44,310 bases of DNA from Bartonella rochalimae ATCC BAA-1498 (GTDB taxonomy: Bacteria; Pseudomonadota; Alphaproteobacteria; Rhizobiales; Rhizobiaceae). The stretch is taken from assembly GCF_000706645.1 (NCBI RefSeq), contig NZ_KL407337.1, forward strand, positions 555,355-599,664, given 5' to 3'. Position 1 is the stretch's first letter; each line of letters opens with the position of its first letter. The position numbers and the translations under genes are program-made. This document shows, piece by piece, positions 23,470-35,117 of this stretch. The notes under the pieces are model-generated. The model worked only from the letters and a program-made list of their open reading frames with translations. It did not search any database and was not told the DNA's origin.

Positions 23470-24619
23470 CAGCAGTATCCGAAACAAAAGTTGATAAAAC
23501 AGTTGAAATACGCGCTTCTGGCCAACGACGTGTCAAACTCAGTAAAATACCTATCGAAATTGCAATTGCTACCATAGATGAGCCACCATAAGAAATAAAG
23601 GGTAGCGTCATACCCTTTGGAGGCATTAGGTGAAGATTAACCGCCATATTAATTGCTGATTGAAAACCAATTATCATTGCTATACCAGCAATACCAAAAC
23701 GTGTGAAGATATCACGAGTGTTCAACGCTATATAAAGAGAACGTATAACAATAAAACCAAAAAGTGCTGTAATCAATAAACACAAAATAATACCATATTC
23801 TTCAGCTGCAACAGAAAATACAAAATCTGTATGGCTATCAGGAATAATACGTTTCACTGTACCCTCACCAGGACCTCTACCAAACCATCCACCATTTAAA
23901 ATAGCTTCACGCCCTACATCAACCTGAAATGTATTACCTTCCCCTGTTAAAAAACCATTGATACGTTCACGGACATGATGAACAAAAAAATAAGCTAAAA
24001 AGCCTCCTAAAATGCCCAAAATAAGAAATAAGAAGACGACAATAAGAGGCATACCTGCAATAAAAAATAAGCCACCCCATGTTGCACTTATTAAAAGTGT
24101 TTGACCAATATCTGGTTGCAAAATAAGAAGCGTACAACAAATCACATATAGTGCAATAACCAATATACAGATAAGAACGCTTTTACGCTGTAGCTGTTCC
24201 GCAAAAAGCCAAGCAGATATAATAACAAAAGCCGGTTTCATAAATTCCGATGCTTGTAAAGAAATACCAAACACAGAAATCCAACGCCGTGCCCCTTTTA
24301 ACTCAAGACCAAATAATAAAGTTGCAATCATAAGTACAAGCGTTGCAAACAATAACAAAATACATAAGCGGCGAATATTACGAGGCGAAAAAAAAGAAAT
24401 AGTAATCATAATCACAAATGCAGGAATACTAAAAATAATATGCCAACGAACAAAATAAAAACTATCAGAAATTCCAATTTTTTTTGCAACAGAGGGGCTA
24501 GCTGCAAAAGATAGCATGATACCAATTCCCATAAGGATCAAACAAGCAGTAAAGATAGAGCGATCAATTGTCCACCACCAATTAGAGATTGGGCCTCGAT
24601 CTGCACGAGTTATCATCAT
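23459..24619 (-). CDS. ftsW: Peptidoglycan polymerase FtsW
   Basis: A 386-residue SEDS-family polytopic membrane protein with about 10 hydrophobic segments, the septal glycan polymerase paired with FtsI. The signature PFISYGGSSMVA is near the C-terminus, and the large loop holds NGGWFGRGPGEG with the conserved catalytic-region residues. ATG 24619 follows AAAGG by about 9 nt; the ORF could extend to a TTG at 24688. It lies about 120 nt downstream of murD. Confidence 0.96.
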   Translation of the reverse strand: MMITRADRGPISNWWWTIDRSIFTACLILMGIGIMLSFAASPSVAKKIGISDSFYFVRWHIIFSIPAFVIMITISFFSPRNIRRLCILLLFATLVLMIATLLFGLELKGARRWISVFGISLQASEFMKPAFVIISAWLFAEQLQRKSVLICILVIALYVICCTLLILQPDIGQTLLISATWGGLFFIAGMPLIVVFLFLILGILGGFLAYFFVHHVRERINGFLTGEGNTFQVDVGREAILNGGWFGRGPGEGTVKRIIPDSHTDFVFSVAAEEYGIILCLLITALFGFIVIRSLYIALNTRDIFTRFGIAGIAMIIGFQSAINMAVNLHLMPPKGMTLPFISYGGSSMVAIAISIGILLSLTRRWPEARISTVLSTFVSDTADDT

Positions 24620-24742
24620 CTTCACTTTACCTTTTATAATCACATCTAAAAGAAATAATGTGATTTTCCTAATATCTTTGATGAGCAATTTAATCTAAAT
24701 TACACTCAAAAAGATTCTCGACGGTTAACATAAAATAACTTT

Positions 24743-26149
24743 TTACAATTCTTGCTTCTTTAACTGCATAACAAGAGAAACAAAAGTCTCTCCACGTACC
24801 TCATAATTCTTAAATTGATCATAACTTGCACAAGCTGGAGAAAACAGAACCACAGCTTCTTTCTCCATATCACGGGCTGCATCACTAGCCGCTTCGCGGA
24901 CTGCATTTTCTAAAGTCAAACTCATCGAAAAAGGAAAAGCAGAACCGATAATGCGCGCAAAATTTTCCGCTGTACTACCAATTAAATATGCTTTACGAAT
25001 TTTATAAAAAAATCCTTTAAGAGCATCAATCCCACCTTCTTTTGCCTGCCCTCCAACAATCCAAAAAATATTATTAAAAGTAGTCAGTGCAGGAACAGAT
25101 GCCTCTGCATTGGTAGCCTTACTATCATTAATAAACAAAATAGATCCAATTTTACACACCTGTTGCATTCGATGCGCAAGCCCTAAATAGCTTGCTAAAT
25201 GCTCTTCTATATCTAAGGTAGTAATTTTTAATATCTGCAAAGTTGCTAAAGCCATAAGAGCATTTTCTGCATTATGACTTCCACGTAACGAAGCTATATT
25301 TGCCAAATCTGCAAGCATATGATGTTGCCCATAATAAATAGCAAAAAGTTTTGTTCCTTCTACATAAAAACCATTTTTAACAACATGCTCTTTAGACACT
25401 GGATCAATTGGATAACCTTCATCAAAAAGCTTTTGATATAAAGCACAGCAAACCAAACTATCAATTGAAATAAGAGCACGAGAAGCTCTAGAAACAACGC
25501 GTTCTTTGACCTGCACATAGCGTTCAAAGCTACCATGGCGATCAATATGATCAGGTGTTAAATTCAACAAAAGACCAACAGTTGGCTGAAGAGACGGAGC
25601 TAATTCTATTTGAAATGACGAACATTCAATAACATAAATACGTTTTTTTACAAATGGCTTAAGCGTTAATATTGCTGTTCCAATATTACCTCCCATTTGC
25701 ACATCATAACCCATTTTTTCTAAAAGATGAGCAAGTAAAGCAGTGGTTGTTGATTTACCATTTGTACCTGTAATAGCAATAAATGGAACATCCTGGTCAT
25801 CAAAACCATTTTGCTGTAAAAAAAGATTACGTGCACGAACAAATAGCTCAATATCACCGATAATTTCGATATTTTCTTGACGCGCTTTTTCAACAACCCA
25901 ATGTGGCCTTGGATAAGTTAAAGGCACTCCAGGAGCTAAAATCAACGCAACAAATTCTGTCCAATCTTCATAATACAGATTCTTTGTGGGAATATTTTCC
26001 TTACAAGCAGCTTCCACACTAGAACAATTATCATCCCAAGCAATTACTTCTGTACCACAAGCAATTAAAACTTTTGCTGTAGCTATTCCTGATTTCCCTA
26101 ACCCAAATACAGCAACTTTTTGACCTTTATAACACTCAACAGAAATCAA
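24743..26149 (-). CDS. murD: UDP-N-acetylmuramoyl-L-alanine--D-glutamate ligase MurD (TTG start)
   Basis: A 468-residue Mur ligase adding D-Glu. It has the Rossmann loop [15 protein letters not shown], the ATP loop [25 protein letters not shown] and, near the C-terminus, [12 protein letters not shown]. The start codon is TTG, with GAGGTG 5-6 nt upstream, and no ATG lies between it and the conserved core, so the TTG is well supported. It begins 4 nt after the mraY stop. Confidence 0.96.
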   Translation of the reverse strand: MISVECYKGQKVAVFGLGKSGIATAKVLIACGTEVIAWDDNCSSVEAACKENIPTKNLYYEDWTEFVALILAPGVPLTYPRPHWVVEKARQENIEIIGDIELFVRARNLFLQQNGFDDQDVPFIAITGTNGKSTTTALLAHLLEKMGYDVQMGGNIGTAILTLKPFVKKRIYVIECSSFQIELAPSLQPTVGLLLNLTPDHIDRHGSFERYVQVKERVVSRASRALISIDSLVCCALYQKLFDEGYPIDPVSKEHVVKNGFYVEGTKLFAIYYGQHHMLADLANIASLRGSHNAENALMALATLQILKITTLDIEEHLASYLGLAHRMQQVCKIGSILFINDSKATNAEASVPALTTFNNIFWIVGGQAKEGGIDALKGFFYKIRKAYLIGSTAENFARIIGSAFPFSMSLTLENAVREAASDAARDMEKEAVVLFSPACASYDQFKNYEVRGETFVSLVMQLKKQEL

Positions 26150-26153
26150 GATT

Positions 26154-27224
26154 TCACCTCAATTTAAGTGTTGAAAGACCAATCAATGCTAAGACAATCG
26201 TAATAATCCAAAAACGTATCACAATCTGACTTTCTGTCCAACCTTTTTTCTCAAAATGATGGTGAATTGGCGCCATAAGAAACACACGCGTTTTCGTCAG
26301 TTTGAACCAACCTACTTGAATAATAACTGACATCGCTTCTAAAACAAAAAGTCCACCAATAATAGCTAAAACAATTTCGTGCTTCGTGGCAACAGCAATA
26401 ACACCTAGCAACCCGCCAAGAGCCAAAGAACCAGTATCTCCCATAAAAATAGCTGCTGGAGGTGCATTATACCATAAAAAGCCCAGTCCAGAACCAAAAA
26501 CTGCTCCAAGTAAAACAGCTAACTCACCCGTGCCTGCCACATAATGAATTTGTAAATAATCAGCAAAATTCATATTCCCAGACAGATAAGCAATCAATGC
26601 AAAAGATAAAGAGACAACCATCACAGGAACAATAGCAAGCCCATCAAGACCGTCCGTTAAATTAACAGCATTACCAGTACCTACGATAACACAAGCAGTA
26701 AAAGGAATAAAAAACCAACCCAAATTAATAAAATAATCCTTTACAAAAGGCAAAGCTAATCCTGGTGAGCCAACTTTTAAAATAATAAAACACGCAATGA
26801 CTGCGATTACAAATTCCAAACTTAATCGCGCTTTTCCAGAAAAACCTTTATGCGTTTGCTTTGTCACTTTAAGATAATCATCATAAAAACCGATTATCCC
26901 AAAAGAAAGCATAACAAATAACGAAACCCAAAAATAAATATTTAATAAATCACACCATAAAAATGCCGATACCATAATACCAATTAAAATCATTAATCCA
27001 CCCATAGTAGGTGTTCCAGCTTTTTTAAAGTGAGTTTGAGGTCCATCAGTTCGAATTGGTTGTCCTTTCCCCTGCCGACTTTTGAGAAAAGCAATAATAC
27101 TTGGACTAAACAAAAAAACAATCAAACCTGATGTCAAGATAGCTGCAACAGTCCGAAAAGTAATATACCGAAAAACATTAACACCTGGAATCCAATCATT
27201 CAGCAAGGAAAAAAATAGCATCAT
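26154..27224 (-). CDS. mraY: Phospho-N-acetylmuramoyl-pentapeptide transferase MraY
   Basis: A 356-residue integral membrane enzyme making lipid I from UDP-MurNAc-pentapeptide and undecaprenyl phosphate. Conserved blocks [33 protein letters not shown] (catalytic Asp pair), [25 protein letters not shown] and the cytoplasmic HHHFEKKGW are present, with about ten membrane segments. The ORF opens at a TTG at 27251 overlapping murF, but ATG 27224 ([11 protein letters not shown]) fits relatives better. Confidence 0.97.
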   Translation of the reverse strand: MMLFFSLLNDWIPGVNVFRYITFRTVAAILTSGLIVFLFSPSIIAFLKSRQGKGQPIRTDGPQTHFKKAGTPTMGGLMILIGIMVSAFLWCDLLNIYFWVSLFVMLSFGIIGFYDDYLKVTKQTHKGFSGKARLSLEFVIAVIACFIILKVGSPGLALPFVKDYFINLGWFFIPFTACVIVGTGNAVNLTDGLDGLAIVPVMVVSLSFALIAYLSGNMNFADYLQIHYVAGTGELAVLLGAVFGSGLGFLWYNAPPAAIFMGDTGSLALGGLLGVIAVATKHEIVLAIIGGLFVLEAMSVIIQVGWFKLTKTRVFLMAPIHHHFEKKGWTESQIVIRFWIITIVLALIGLSTLKLR

Positions 27225-27247
27225 AGCGAAAAAACCTAATAAAATTA

Positions 27248-28666
27248 TCAAGAAATGACTTTATAGCGATTAAGAATTTCAGCCACAATATTTGATAAAT
27301 AAATATGGTGTGATGATTTAATCATAATAAGATCCCCATTTGAAATTTCTGAAAAAACAAGCGGAACAATTTCCTCAATATTTTCAGCATGATAAACAGT
27401 AACATAAGCAGAAAGATCACTGGCTAAAACGCCCATTTCTTTACCAACCAAAAAAACCAAATCAGCACCAGAAACACGAATGGGTTCCAACAAATCACGA
27501 TGTAATTTTTCACTATGGTCCCCTAATTCAAGCATATCACCCAAAATAGCAATTCGTCTCCCACCTACACCTATTGGTCCTGTTGCAAGAAGATCAAGAG
27601 CAGTCCTCATAGAAACAGGATTAGCATTGTAACTTTCATCGATTAAATGAAACATACCACCATTTGATAAAGACAGCTTATAAAGAGCTCCACGGCCTTT
27701 TTGAAGAGAAAAACGACCCAAAGCGAGCGTAACATGTGCCAAATCAGCACAAACCGTATCACAAGCTGCAAGAACACTTAAACCATTTTGTACCATATGT
27801 TGACCAGGCGCACCAATTTTAATCATCATATCTTTCTGATCAAAATGTACAACCATACAAGAGCAATTCTCTAAAAGGTGAACCTCCTTCACTTGATAAT
27901 CAGCAGAATTAGAACGGCCAAAACTTCGAATTTCTTTCACACCACATTGTTTTGCTTTTTTAAGCAAATAAGAAAAAAAATGATCATCTGCGTTTAAAAG
28001 AGCTATACCATTTTTGTCTAATCCTTCAAAAATTTCAGCCTTGGCATCTGCAACTTCTTCAAGATCTTTGAAAAATTCCATATGCCCAGCTGCAATACGA
28101 GTGATTAATACCACATGCGGACAAACCAACTTCACCAAAGGACGAATTTCATTTTTATGATTCATACCAATTTCAAAGATACCATAATCACTATCTATAG
28201 GCATTCGTGCCAAAGTCAGTGGAACACCCCAACAATTATTCAAAGAAGCAAGATTAGCATGAACCTTTCCAACAGTTTCAAGTGCTTGTTTAAGAGCTTC
28301 TTTTGTAGTTGTTTTTCCCACAGAGCCTGTAATAGCTATAATTCTAGCTTTTGAACGTTTACGTGCTGCTTGCGCGAGCTTTTCTAATGCCTGCAAAACA
28401 TCAGGAACGACAATCAATGGAGCTGTTATTTTTTTCATTTCGTCTAAACGATTTTGTGCAACCACTAAAACTCCAGCACCTTGTGCATAGGCGTGCGCCG
28501 CAAAATCATGACCATCAAGATGGTGCCCTTTAATGCAGAAAAAAACATCACCTGCAACAAGAGTCCGACTATCAATAGAAACCCCAGAAAAAATTTCTGG
28601 TAAACATCCAACTGTAAAACCATCCATTGCAGAAATGAGTGCCTGTTTATCCCATAAAGCTATCAC
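27248..28666 (-). CDS. murF: UDP-N-acetylmuramoyl-tripeptide--D-alanyl-D-alanine ligase MurF
   Basis: A 472-residue Mur ligase attaching the D-Ala-D-Ala made by Ddl. ATP loop [14 protein letters not shown], central [11 protein letters not shown] and [13 protein letters not shown] are characteristic of MurF. The start is GTG in a GTGA overlap with the murE stop, indicating coupled translation. Confidence 0.97.
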   Translation of the reverse strand: MIALWDKQALISAMDGFTVGCLPEIFSGVSIDSRTLVAGDVFFCIKGHHLDGHDFAAHAYAQGAGVLVVAQNRLDEMKKITAPLIVVPDVLQALEKLAQAARKRSKARIIAITGSVGKTTTKEALKQALETVGKVHANLASLNNCWGVPLTLARMPIDSDYGIFEIGMNHKNEIRPLVKLVCPHVVLITRIAAGHMEFFKDLEEVADAKAEIFEGLDKNGIALLNADDHFFSYLLKKAKQCGVKEIRSFGRSNSADYQVKEVHLLENCSCMVVHFDQKDMMIKIGAPGQHMVQNGLSVLAACDTVCADLAHVTLALGRFSLQKGRGALYKLSLSNGGMFHLIDESYNANPVSMRTALDLLATGPIGVGGRRIAILGDMLELGDHSEKLHRDLLEPIRVSGADLVFLVGKEMGVLASDLSAYVTVYHAENIEEIVPLVFSEISNGDLIMIKSSHHIYLSNIVAEILNRYKVIS

Positions 28667-30117
28667 TTATTCCGCTCCTTTAAAGCAGCAATCACTTTCA
28701 AACGATCTGAAAAAGGATATATCTCTTGGCCTATAATTTGTCCATTTTCATGACCTTTACCTGCAACAATTAATGTATCTCCAGCTTTCAGCAATCCCAC
28801 CGCATACTCAATTGCTTGACCACGATCCGCTATTTCTATTGCTTCCGGCACTGCTTGTAAAATATCTTTTCGAATTTTCTCCGGTGCTTCCGTGCGAGGA
28901 TTATCATCGGTTACAATCATAATATCAGCTTTATTTCCTGCAATTTTTCCCATCAAAGCTCTCTTTCCTTGATCACGATCACCACCACAACCAAAAACAA
29001 GAATTAAACGTCCCTGTGTAAAAGGACGAACAGAAAGTAACACCTGCTCTAAAGCTTCTGGCTTGTGCGCATAATCAACGTAAACAGGTGCACCATCTTC
29101 TGTGTTTCCAACTAATTCTAATCGGCCAGGTGCCCCTTGCAATTTTTCAAGAGAACGAAAAACCATATCTGGAGGTGCATTTGTCGCAATCGCTAAACCT
29201 GCAGCCATAAGTGCATTAGTTACTTGAAAATCACCAGCAAGTGGCAAATCAAATGTATAAATATTATTTCCCATCCGACATTCAACACATTGTTTTAATC
29301 GTTGATGTTCAACACGATTAAGCGTGATGAATTTTCCTGTGCGACCAATTGTCAGAACTTGCCGATGAGCTTGTCTAACAGTATCGATAACCTTTTGTGA
29401 GTAAACATCATCTGCAAAGATAAGAGCAGGTGCATCTTGCGGTAAAAGCGTATGAAATAGTCTCATCTTAGCATGGAAATAATGCTCTATGGACTTGTGA
29501 TAATCCATATGATCACGCCCTAAATTGGTAAAAGCAGCTGCCGCTAAATGCACTCCATCAATCCGACATTGATCAAGCCCATGTGAAGAAGCTTCAAAGG
29601 CTGCATGTGTAACACCTTCATCATTAGCAATTTCACATAATAAACGCTGTAACATTACTGGATCAGGTGTGGTTAGAGAACCAATATCATGACGTTTAGG
29701 TGATACAACGCCTACTGTTCCTATACTAGCAGCACAAAAACCAATATATTCCCAAATTTGCCGAACAAAAGACACAACCGATGTCTTACCGCTTGTACCT
29801 GTAACAGCAACCACTGTTTCAGGTTGAGAATTATAAAAACGGGCAGCTGCTATAGCTAATTTATGACGTACATCCAACACATGAATAACAGGAATAGATA
29901 AGTTCTCGAAAACAAAATTATTATCTGTAATAATGACCCGTGCACCACGCTGTATGGCATCATTTACATACTTTTTGCCGTCGCTTTGATTTCCCTTAAG
30001 GGCCACAAAAACATAACCCGGTAATACTTGACGAGAATCAGCACTTATCCCTGTAATTTCGATTGAGGCAAGACAATCATCTTTAATACACTCTATAAAT
30101 AATTCTCCAAGCAACAC
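28663..30117 (-). CDS. murE: UDP-N-acetylmuramyl-tripeptide synthetase MurE
   Basis: A 484-residue Mur ligase. ATP loop [22 protein letters not shown], and the C-terminal specificity motif DDNPRTEAP mark the meso-diaminopimelate-adding type (DNPR motif), as expected for a Gram-negative. The start is GTG with AAAGG upstream. It lies 17 nt after ftsI. Confidence 0.97.
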   Translation of the reverse strand: MLLGELFIECIKDDCLASIEITGISADSRQVLPGYVFVALKGNQSDGKKYVNDAIQRGARVIITDNNFVFENLSIPVIHVLDVRHKLAIAAARFYNSQPETVVAVTGTSGKTSVVSFVRQIWEYIGFCAASIGTVGVVSPKRHDIGSLTTPDPVMLQRLLCEIANDEGVTHAAFEASSHGLDQCRIDGVHLAAAAFTNLGRDHMDYHKSIEHYFHAKMRLFHTLLPQDAPALIFADDVYSQKVIDTVRQAHRQVLTIGRTGKFITLNRVEHQRLKQCVECRMGNNIYTFDLPLAGDFQVTNALMAAGLAIATNAPPDMVFRSLEKLQGAPGRLELVGNTEDGAPVYVDYAHKPEALEQVLLSVRPFTQGRLILVFGCGGDRDQGKRALMGKIAGNKADIMIVTDDNPRTEAPEKIRKDILQAVPEAIEIADRGQAIEYAVGLLKAGDTLIVAGKGHENGQIIGQEIYPFSDRLKVIAALKERNK

Positions 30118-30134
30118 GGCTATTTACCTTTATA

Positions 30135-31886
30135 TTAGTTTTTCATTGTTGTTTTCGGTAATCTCAAATTGCTTTTTGTTCTTACAATTGGTTGATACTC
30201 TTTTTTAAAATCCGGTTCTATTCCAAGAAAAATAGCTGAACGTCGAATGATGTTGGCAAGCATTGGAGCTGCATTCATTGCTGCTGTTGCTGAATGTTTT
30301 CCATCTTCTGGCTTAGGCTCATCAATAATTGTTAAGACAATATAAGAAGGATTATCTATAGGAAAAGCAGCCAAAAAGCTATTAAAGTTCTTTACTTTAG
30401 AATACTTTCCATTTTCAACTTTTTCAGATGTTCCTGTCTTACCACCAATACGATAACCTACTACCTTTGCATTACGCCCCGAACCAATATCACTATTTAA
30501 CTTATAAAGATAACGCATATCTTGGCTTGTTTGAGGATGAAGAACCTGCTTAGCATATTTCAAAGCCTCTTTTTTAGAGCGTTTTAAAAATGTAGGATCA
30601 ATTAACAAACCACTATTCATTAAAGCAGCAGCAGCCACTGCTGTTTGCAATGGCGTTGTTGCCATACCATGTCCAAAAGAAATCGTCATAGAATTGATAT
30701 CCTTCCAATAATGGGGATAAATCGGTTGGGCCACTTCAGGCAATTCCGTTGATATACGCTCAAGTAAACCAAGTCGTTTTAAAAAATTACGATGTCCATC
30801 TACTCCTATTGCCAATGCCTCTCTAGCAGAACCAATATTAGAAGAATAAATAAAAACTTCCCACAATTTTAAAAGGCGATTTTTCCCATGAAAATCACGA
30901 ATAAAATGATTACGACTTGCTTGAATTGGTTGGGAAGCATCAATAATACTGTTTAAATCAAAAAGCCCTGAATCAAGCGCCATTGCTGTGGTGAAACTTT
31001 TAATAATTGACCCCATTTCAAAAGTTCCAGCGGTCATGCGATTAAAGCGGTCACTTTTAAGAGCATCAACAGGATTTGCAGGAGAAAAATCTGGCACTGA
31101 TGCCAATGCTAAAACTTCACCTGTATAAATGTTTAAAATAATAGCACCCGCAGCAATTGCTCGATAACGTTTCATGGCTTCCATCAATTCATCATGTACA
31201 ATTGCCTGAACACGTATATCAATAGAAAGTTGCACTGGCTTCAATGATTCCTCTGTAGCAAGACCGGTAGCACGAAGAACACTCAATCCATTATCATCAA
31301 TATATTTTTCCATGCCAGCCAAGCCTTGATTATCAACATTGACCATACCAAGAATATGTGAAGCTATAGATCCTCCTGGATAAAAACGACGTATTTCAGT
31401 ACGAAAACCAATACCTGGAATGCCAAGTTCCATAATTTGCGCCTTTTGCGTTGGAGTTAATCCACGTTGGATCCAAGAAAAACCAGAATTTCTTTTTAAA
31501 CGTTTATGGACTTCCTGCCAATTCAGTTTTGGCAAAACTGTTGAGATTAATTCGATCGTCTCATCTACATCAATAATACGACGTGGTTCAGCAAAAAGCG
31601 AATAAGTTGTAATATCTTTTGCTAATAAACGCCCATTGCGATCAACAATATCAGGTCGAGAAGCTAATTGCACTATCAACGGCCCTTTTCCTTCTTCAAT
31701 TTGACCACCTTTAATCCCATAAAAAATAAGGCATTTCCCTATAAGCCCATAAAGAAAAAGAAAACACAATAAAGCAAAAATCAAACGTGGACGATTAGAA
31801 TACGGCTGATACATAGAAGAAGGTAAAGATTTTAACTGATTATTTGAATAATTGTTCTTTTGTGAAAATAAGAACGACAATTGCAT
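30135..31886 (-). CDS. ftsI: Peptidoglycan transpeptidase FtsI (PBP3)
   Basis: A 583-residue class B penicillin-binding protein, the septal transpeptidase partner of FtsW. One N-terminal membrane segment (about 35-55), a dimerisation domain, then the transpeptidase domain with SxxK as S293-IIK (in FEMGSIIKSF), SSN in IYSSNIGSA and KTG in GGKTGTSEK. ATG 31886 overlaps the ftsL stop; a GTG one codon earlier is also possible. Confidence 0.97.
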   Translation of the reverse strand: MQLSFLFSQKNNYSNNQLKSLPSSMYQPYSNRPRLIFALLCFLFLYGLIGKCLIFYGIKGGQIEEGKGPLIVQLASRPDIVDRNGRLLAKDITTYSLFAEPRRIIDVDETIELISTVLPKLNWQEVHKRLKRNSGFSWIQRGLTPTQKAQIMELGIPGIGFRTEIRRFYPGGSIASHILGMVNVDNQGLAGMEKYIDDNGLSVLRATGLATEESLKPVQLSIDIRVQAIVHDELMEAMKRYRAIAAGAIILNIYTGEVLALASVPDFSPANPVDALKSDRFNRMTAGTFEMGSIIKSFTTAMALDSGLFDLNSIIDASQPIQASRNHFIRDFHGKNRLLKLWEVFIYSSNIGSAREALAIGVDGHRNFLKRLGLLERISTELPEVAQPIYPHYWKDINSMTISFGHGMATTPLQTAVAAAALMNSGLLIDPTFLKRSKKEALKYAKQVLHPQTSQDMRYLYKLNSDIGSGRNAKVVGYRIGGKTGTSEKVENGKYSKVKNFNSFLAAFPIDNPSYIVLTIIDEPKPEDGKHSATAAMNAAPMLANIIRRSAIFLGIEPDFKKEYQPIVRTKSNLRLPKTTMKN

Positions 31887-32293
31887 CACCGCCCACCTTT
31901 TGGAACAAAACTATTTCTATGAACACTACGATTCTCAGCTAAAAAAGCTTTATCATCATCTTCAAAGGTATTCTGCTTGATCAATTCTTCAATTTTATCT
32001 TGCAAACGCATTGGAATATCTTTTAATTTTACAACTTGACGTGGCTGTATTAACTCTAAACTCAGTTCTTTTTTGTAACGTTCTGCAAGTTTTCTCATGC
32101 GTGAAGGATCAATCATTACAGCCCATTCAGTATGAAGCAAATTAACCATATTTTTTTCTTCTGCAATTTCCCGCTCAATACGTTTCACTTCACCAATCTG
32201 TTTTTGGACCCCATATTTAACCTTGTAAGTAAGACTCGCTATACAAATCATGACCACTACTAAAATCATATCGAATGTGCGAAAAATTATCAT
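31886..32293 (-). CDS. ftsL: FtsL-like cell division protein
   Basis: A 135-residue bitopic protein: hydrophobic segment at residues 3-23, then a coiled-coil-like region with regular K/E/I/L spacing ([26 protein letters not shown]). Sequence conservation of FtsL is low; the identification leans on its position between rsmH and ftsI, size and topology. It overlaps both neighbours by 1-4 nt. Confidence 0.88.
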   Translation of the reverse strand: MIIFRTFDMILVVVMICIASLTYKVKYGVQKQIGEVKRIEREIAEEKNMVNLLHTEWAVMIDPSRMRKLAERYKKELSLELIQPRQVVKLKDIPMRLQDKIEELIKQNTFEDDDKAFLAENRSVHRNSFVPKGGR

Positions 32294-33339
32294 TTCTTAC
32301 TGCCTTCAAAACGAACAATTTCTGCCAAACCAAATAATTTCATATCTGCTGCAATAGCAACTTCTTGAGTCCGTACCCCCATACGCAACCTCGCAGAACG
32401 TGCACGAGGATTTTGCTGTAACTCTTCTTGAGTTGGGGTTTTCACACCTTTAAACAAAGGAATAAAGGTTGCTGGAGCTGATTTTATTTCAGGAAGATAA
32501 CGTGATCCCTTTTTATGACCAGAACGAGCAGAGAAAAATTTTTTTACCATGCGATCTTCAAGAGAATGAAAGCTAACGACTGCCAATCGTCCTCCTGCTT
32601 TTAAAACACGCTCAGCAGCGAATAAACCACATGCAAGCTCGGCAAGCTCATTATTAACATAAATGCGTAATGCTTGAAATACACGCGTTGCAGGATGAAT
32701 ATGATCGCCTGGTTTTCTTCCTATTAAAGATTCAACAGCATGAGCAAGATCAATTGTACGCAAAAAAGGGCGAATACAACGACGTTTCTCAATCATCCGA
32801 GCAATTCGAACTGCGTAACGCTCTTCCCCAAATGTTTTAAACAGTTGCGCCAAATCATCCGCCTTTAAATAATTAACAACATCAGCTGCTGTAAAACCAA
32901 TCTGCCCCATTCGCATATCTAATGGACCGTCTTTTTGAAAAGAAAAACCACGTTCAGGTTCATCAAGTTGCATGGAAGAAACACCAATATCAAGAATAAC
33001 GGCGTCGACTTTCTCTTCTACTATATGATCCAACTGTGAAAACTCTGCTTGAACTAAACGGAGACGTGGAAAAAATTGATCAACAAGTGCTTGTCCCTCA
33101 CGAATTGCATGAGGATCACGATCAAGAGCGATAACTTCTGCACCCGCATTCAATAGGGCGCATGAATAACCACCAGCACCAAAAGTGCCATCAATCACTT
33201 TTGATCCAGCTAATGGTGCAAGCTCAGCTAATACTGACTGCAACAATACTGGAATATGGCGTTCGACTCCACTATCCTGCCTTCTCAAAATACCCCATCT
33301 TGATCTATGTTTTACAAAATCATTAACCATCGACGGCAT
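32290..33339 (-). CDS. rsmH: 16S rRNA m4C1402 methyltransferase RsmH (MraW)
   Basis: A 349-residue SAM-dependent methyltransferase modifying the decoding centre. It has [53 protein letters not shown] and [16 protein letters not shown]. It is the first gene of the dcw cluster here because mraZ is missing. ATG 33339 lies within a palindrome (33335-33357); a later ATG at 33330 is possible. Confidence 0.97.
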   Translation of the reverse strand: MPSMVNDFVKHRSRWGILRRQDSGVERHIPVLLQSVLAELAPLAGSKVIDGTFGAGGYSCALLNAGAEVIALDRDPHAIREGQALVDQFFPRLRLVQAEFSQLDHIVEEKVDAVILDIGVSSMQLDEPERGFSFQKDGPLDMRMGQIGFTAADVVNYLKADDLAQLFKTFGEERYAVRIARMIEKRRCIRPFLRTIDLAHAVESLIGRKPGDHIHPATRVFQALRIYVNNELAELACGLFAAERVLKAGGRLAVVSFHSLEDRMVKKFFSARSGHKKGSRYLPEIKSAPATFIPLFKGVKTPTQEELQQNPRARSARLRMGVRTQEVAIAADMKLFGLAEIVRFEGSKK

Positions 33340-33357
33340 ATGAGATTATCATATGCC
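33335..33357 (-). promoter_or_regulatory. Palindrome covering the rsmH start codon
   Basis: Perfect 9-bp arms GGCATATGA and TCATATGCC with a 5-nt spacer. The right part lies in the leader, and the left part contains the ATG (33337-33339). In RNA it would fold the start codon into a stem; as DNA it could be an operator. No Shine-Dalgarno sequence is evident outside it. Confidence 0.45.
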
Positions 33358-33548
33358 AAAACTTTAACTCTCATTTTTACTACAAAGAGCAAGTCAAGTT
33401 AAAGCTGAATCACTATATACATTGGCTTATTAATACTTAAAGAAATGTTATAATTTTTTAAAAAAATGCTTTATTTTTGAGCGTAAAAACTCTCAAAATA
33501 TGCACTTTTATCAAAATATATGTAAATTTTTTATTATATATCAAATAT
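33358..33548 (-). other. Leader region between rnpB and rsmH
   Basis: A 190-nt A/T-rich gap. A minus-strand stem ATTTTGAG...CTCAAAAAT (33473-33499), followed by a T-rich stretch, may terminate rnpB. A TTGACT at about 33390-33400 on the minus strand is a -35 candidate for the dcw cluster but lacks a clear -10. No mraZ reading frame or obvious remnant is present. Confidence 0.4.
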
Positions 33549-33932
33549 CAGTCGGCCTATAAGCCGGGTTCTGTTAGTAAAGTTATGCTTTACATGGCAA
33601 CCATTCATCTAGGACGGATGTTACCATCCGCCTCATGCAACCTACCCAAATGACTCGCCTGGAAACTGGCTGCAAGTCAAGCCTTGCGCATCATTTCTAT
33701 TCGGTCTTGCTCCCGATGGGGTTTACCTTGCCACACTCATTACTGAGTGTGCGGTGGGCTCTTACCCCACCCTTTCACCCTTACCTATAAAAATAGGCGG
33801 TTTGCTTTCTGTGGCACTTTCCCTAGGGTCACCCCCGCCGGGTGTTACCCGGCATCGTTTTTCCATGGAGCCCGGACTTTCCTCACCTATTACTTTTTAA
33901 TATTTAATAGGCGCGGCTGCCCAGCCGACTGA
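33549..33932 (-). ncRNA. rnpB: RNase P RNA, bacterial class A
   Basis: The catalytic RNA that matures tRNA 5' ends. Read on the minus strand, the 5' end AGTCGGCTGGGCAGCCGC pairs with the 3' end GGCCGACTGA (helix P1). Universal core motifs are intact: GAGGAAAGTCCGGGCTCC (CR I), the CAAACCGCC region, GGTAAACCCCA and the 3' core AGAACCCGGCTTATAGGCC. A -10-like TATAAA lies at about 33940-33945. Length of about 384 nt is normal for alphaproteobacteria. Confidence 0.97.
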
Positions 33933-34027
33933 TTTTTTATTTATACAATATTTTTCATCAAGTGAAAATAGCAACAAAAGGATATTTTTAAGCCTTATCA
34001 AAATAATTAGACTACTTACAAAGCATA

Positions 34028-34546
34028 TTACTGCTTTAATGAAGCTAAATATGTTTTAACTTTTAAACAATATCTCGCTGAAATAGAATTCATTTTTTTT
34101 GCAGAATGACCTGCATTATATTTAAGAACTGTACGACACGTATCTCCCCTACTAAGTTTATGCGCCCGCGCTAAATAACGCATACCATATTCAAGATTAA
34201 TTGCAGGCTCATAAAGATCTTTTACAGAACCGTTAAAACCCAACCATCGTGCAGTAGACGGCTTAATTTGCATCAATCCTATTTCACCAGAAGAACCTTT
34301 TGTATGAGCATTATAGTTGCTCTCAACACTGATAACAGCATGCACCAAATTTATAGGAACTTTATGTTTAATTGCAATTTTTTTGATAAGATCTTCATAA
34401 GGACGAACAGAAGCCTTAGAATTAGAAGAAGAAAACTCTAAGTTCTTACTTGAATCTACAATACTAATTACTGCAAAAGCTATTTTAATATTTAACACAA
34501 AAAATACAGCAAATGCTGTACTAAAAAAGATTTTTAAAAATTGCAT
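34028..34546 (-). CDS. Small lytic transglycosylase (SLT domain)
   Basis: A 172-residue protein: signal peptide MQFLKIFFSTAFAVFFVLNI (about 1-26) followed by an SLT/goose-lysozyme-like domain. VISVESNYN carries the catalytic Glu, GLMQIKPSTARWLG is the signature block, and LEYGMRYLA and LKYNAGHS follow. It would cleave peptidoglycan glycan strands in the periplasm. It is much shorter than Slt70 and resembles the small specialised transglycosylases that accompany envelope-spanning machines, but no such machine is encoded nearby. ATG 34546 follows GAAAGAGAGAAAG and gives a clean signal peptide; the ORF could extend to 34585. Confidence 0.88.
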   Translation of the reverse strand: MQFLKIFFSTAFAVFFVLNIKIAFAVISIVDSSKNLEFSSSNSKASVRPYEDLIKKIAIKHKVPINLVHAVISVESNYNAHTKGSSGEIGLMQIKPSTARWLGFNGSVKDLYEPAINLEYGMRYLARAHKLSRGDTCRTVLKYNAGHSAKKMNSISARYCLKVKTYLASLKQ

Positions 34547-35117
34547 TCTTTCTCTCTTCACTAATACATTCGTAACCTGAACCATAATGATTTTAAAAAT
34601 GTATTTTATTGAATAAAAAAGCCAAAAAACGTCATAAAAATGAAAATATTAAGATAATTTCAAGATATCTCTAATAGTTAGAGAAGGATTTTTTAAAATT
34701 TTGATTATATTTTTCATTTTATACAGTAAAAAATATAACACATTTATCATTGATATCTTATGATAATAAATTTAAATTAGAAAAATAGCACCGAGACAAT
34801 TCGATTACTTACAACACAAGCTTATCAAGGTTTTATTAGTAATAATTTCATCACTCTATTGTGATCAGATCAACTGAAATCTTCCATTCATCGCATATAA
34901 TGGCTAAAAACCAGTGCTCAAAAAATTACTTATTGTAATCAATATTTTTAAATACACATTCATATAAAAATATAATTGAATTTTATCTTAAAAGAGCAAT
35001 ATATGTCTTTTATATATTATTTTATATATTATTTCCAAAATAGCAGATATGAAATTATAATTTAAAAATTATGTGATTTAGATGTAATCTTATATGTTAT
35101 AATTTTAGGATTTAGAA
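34547..35117. other. AT-rich intergenic region
   Basis: About 570 nt with no credible gene. A -10-like TATAAT at 35098-35103 and an AGGA just before the ATG at 35118 may serve the next gene. Nothing else is recognised. Confidence 0.5.

Noticed and set aside
34586-35117. Possible second small RNA in the A/T-rich gap
   Set aside because: No GC-rich stem followed by a T-run could be found on either strand.
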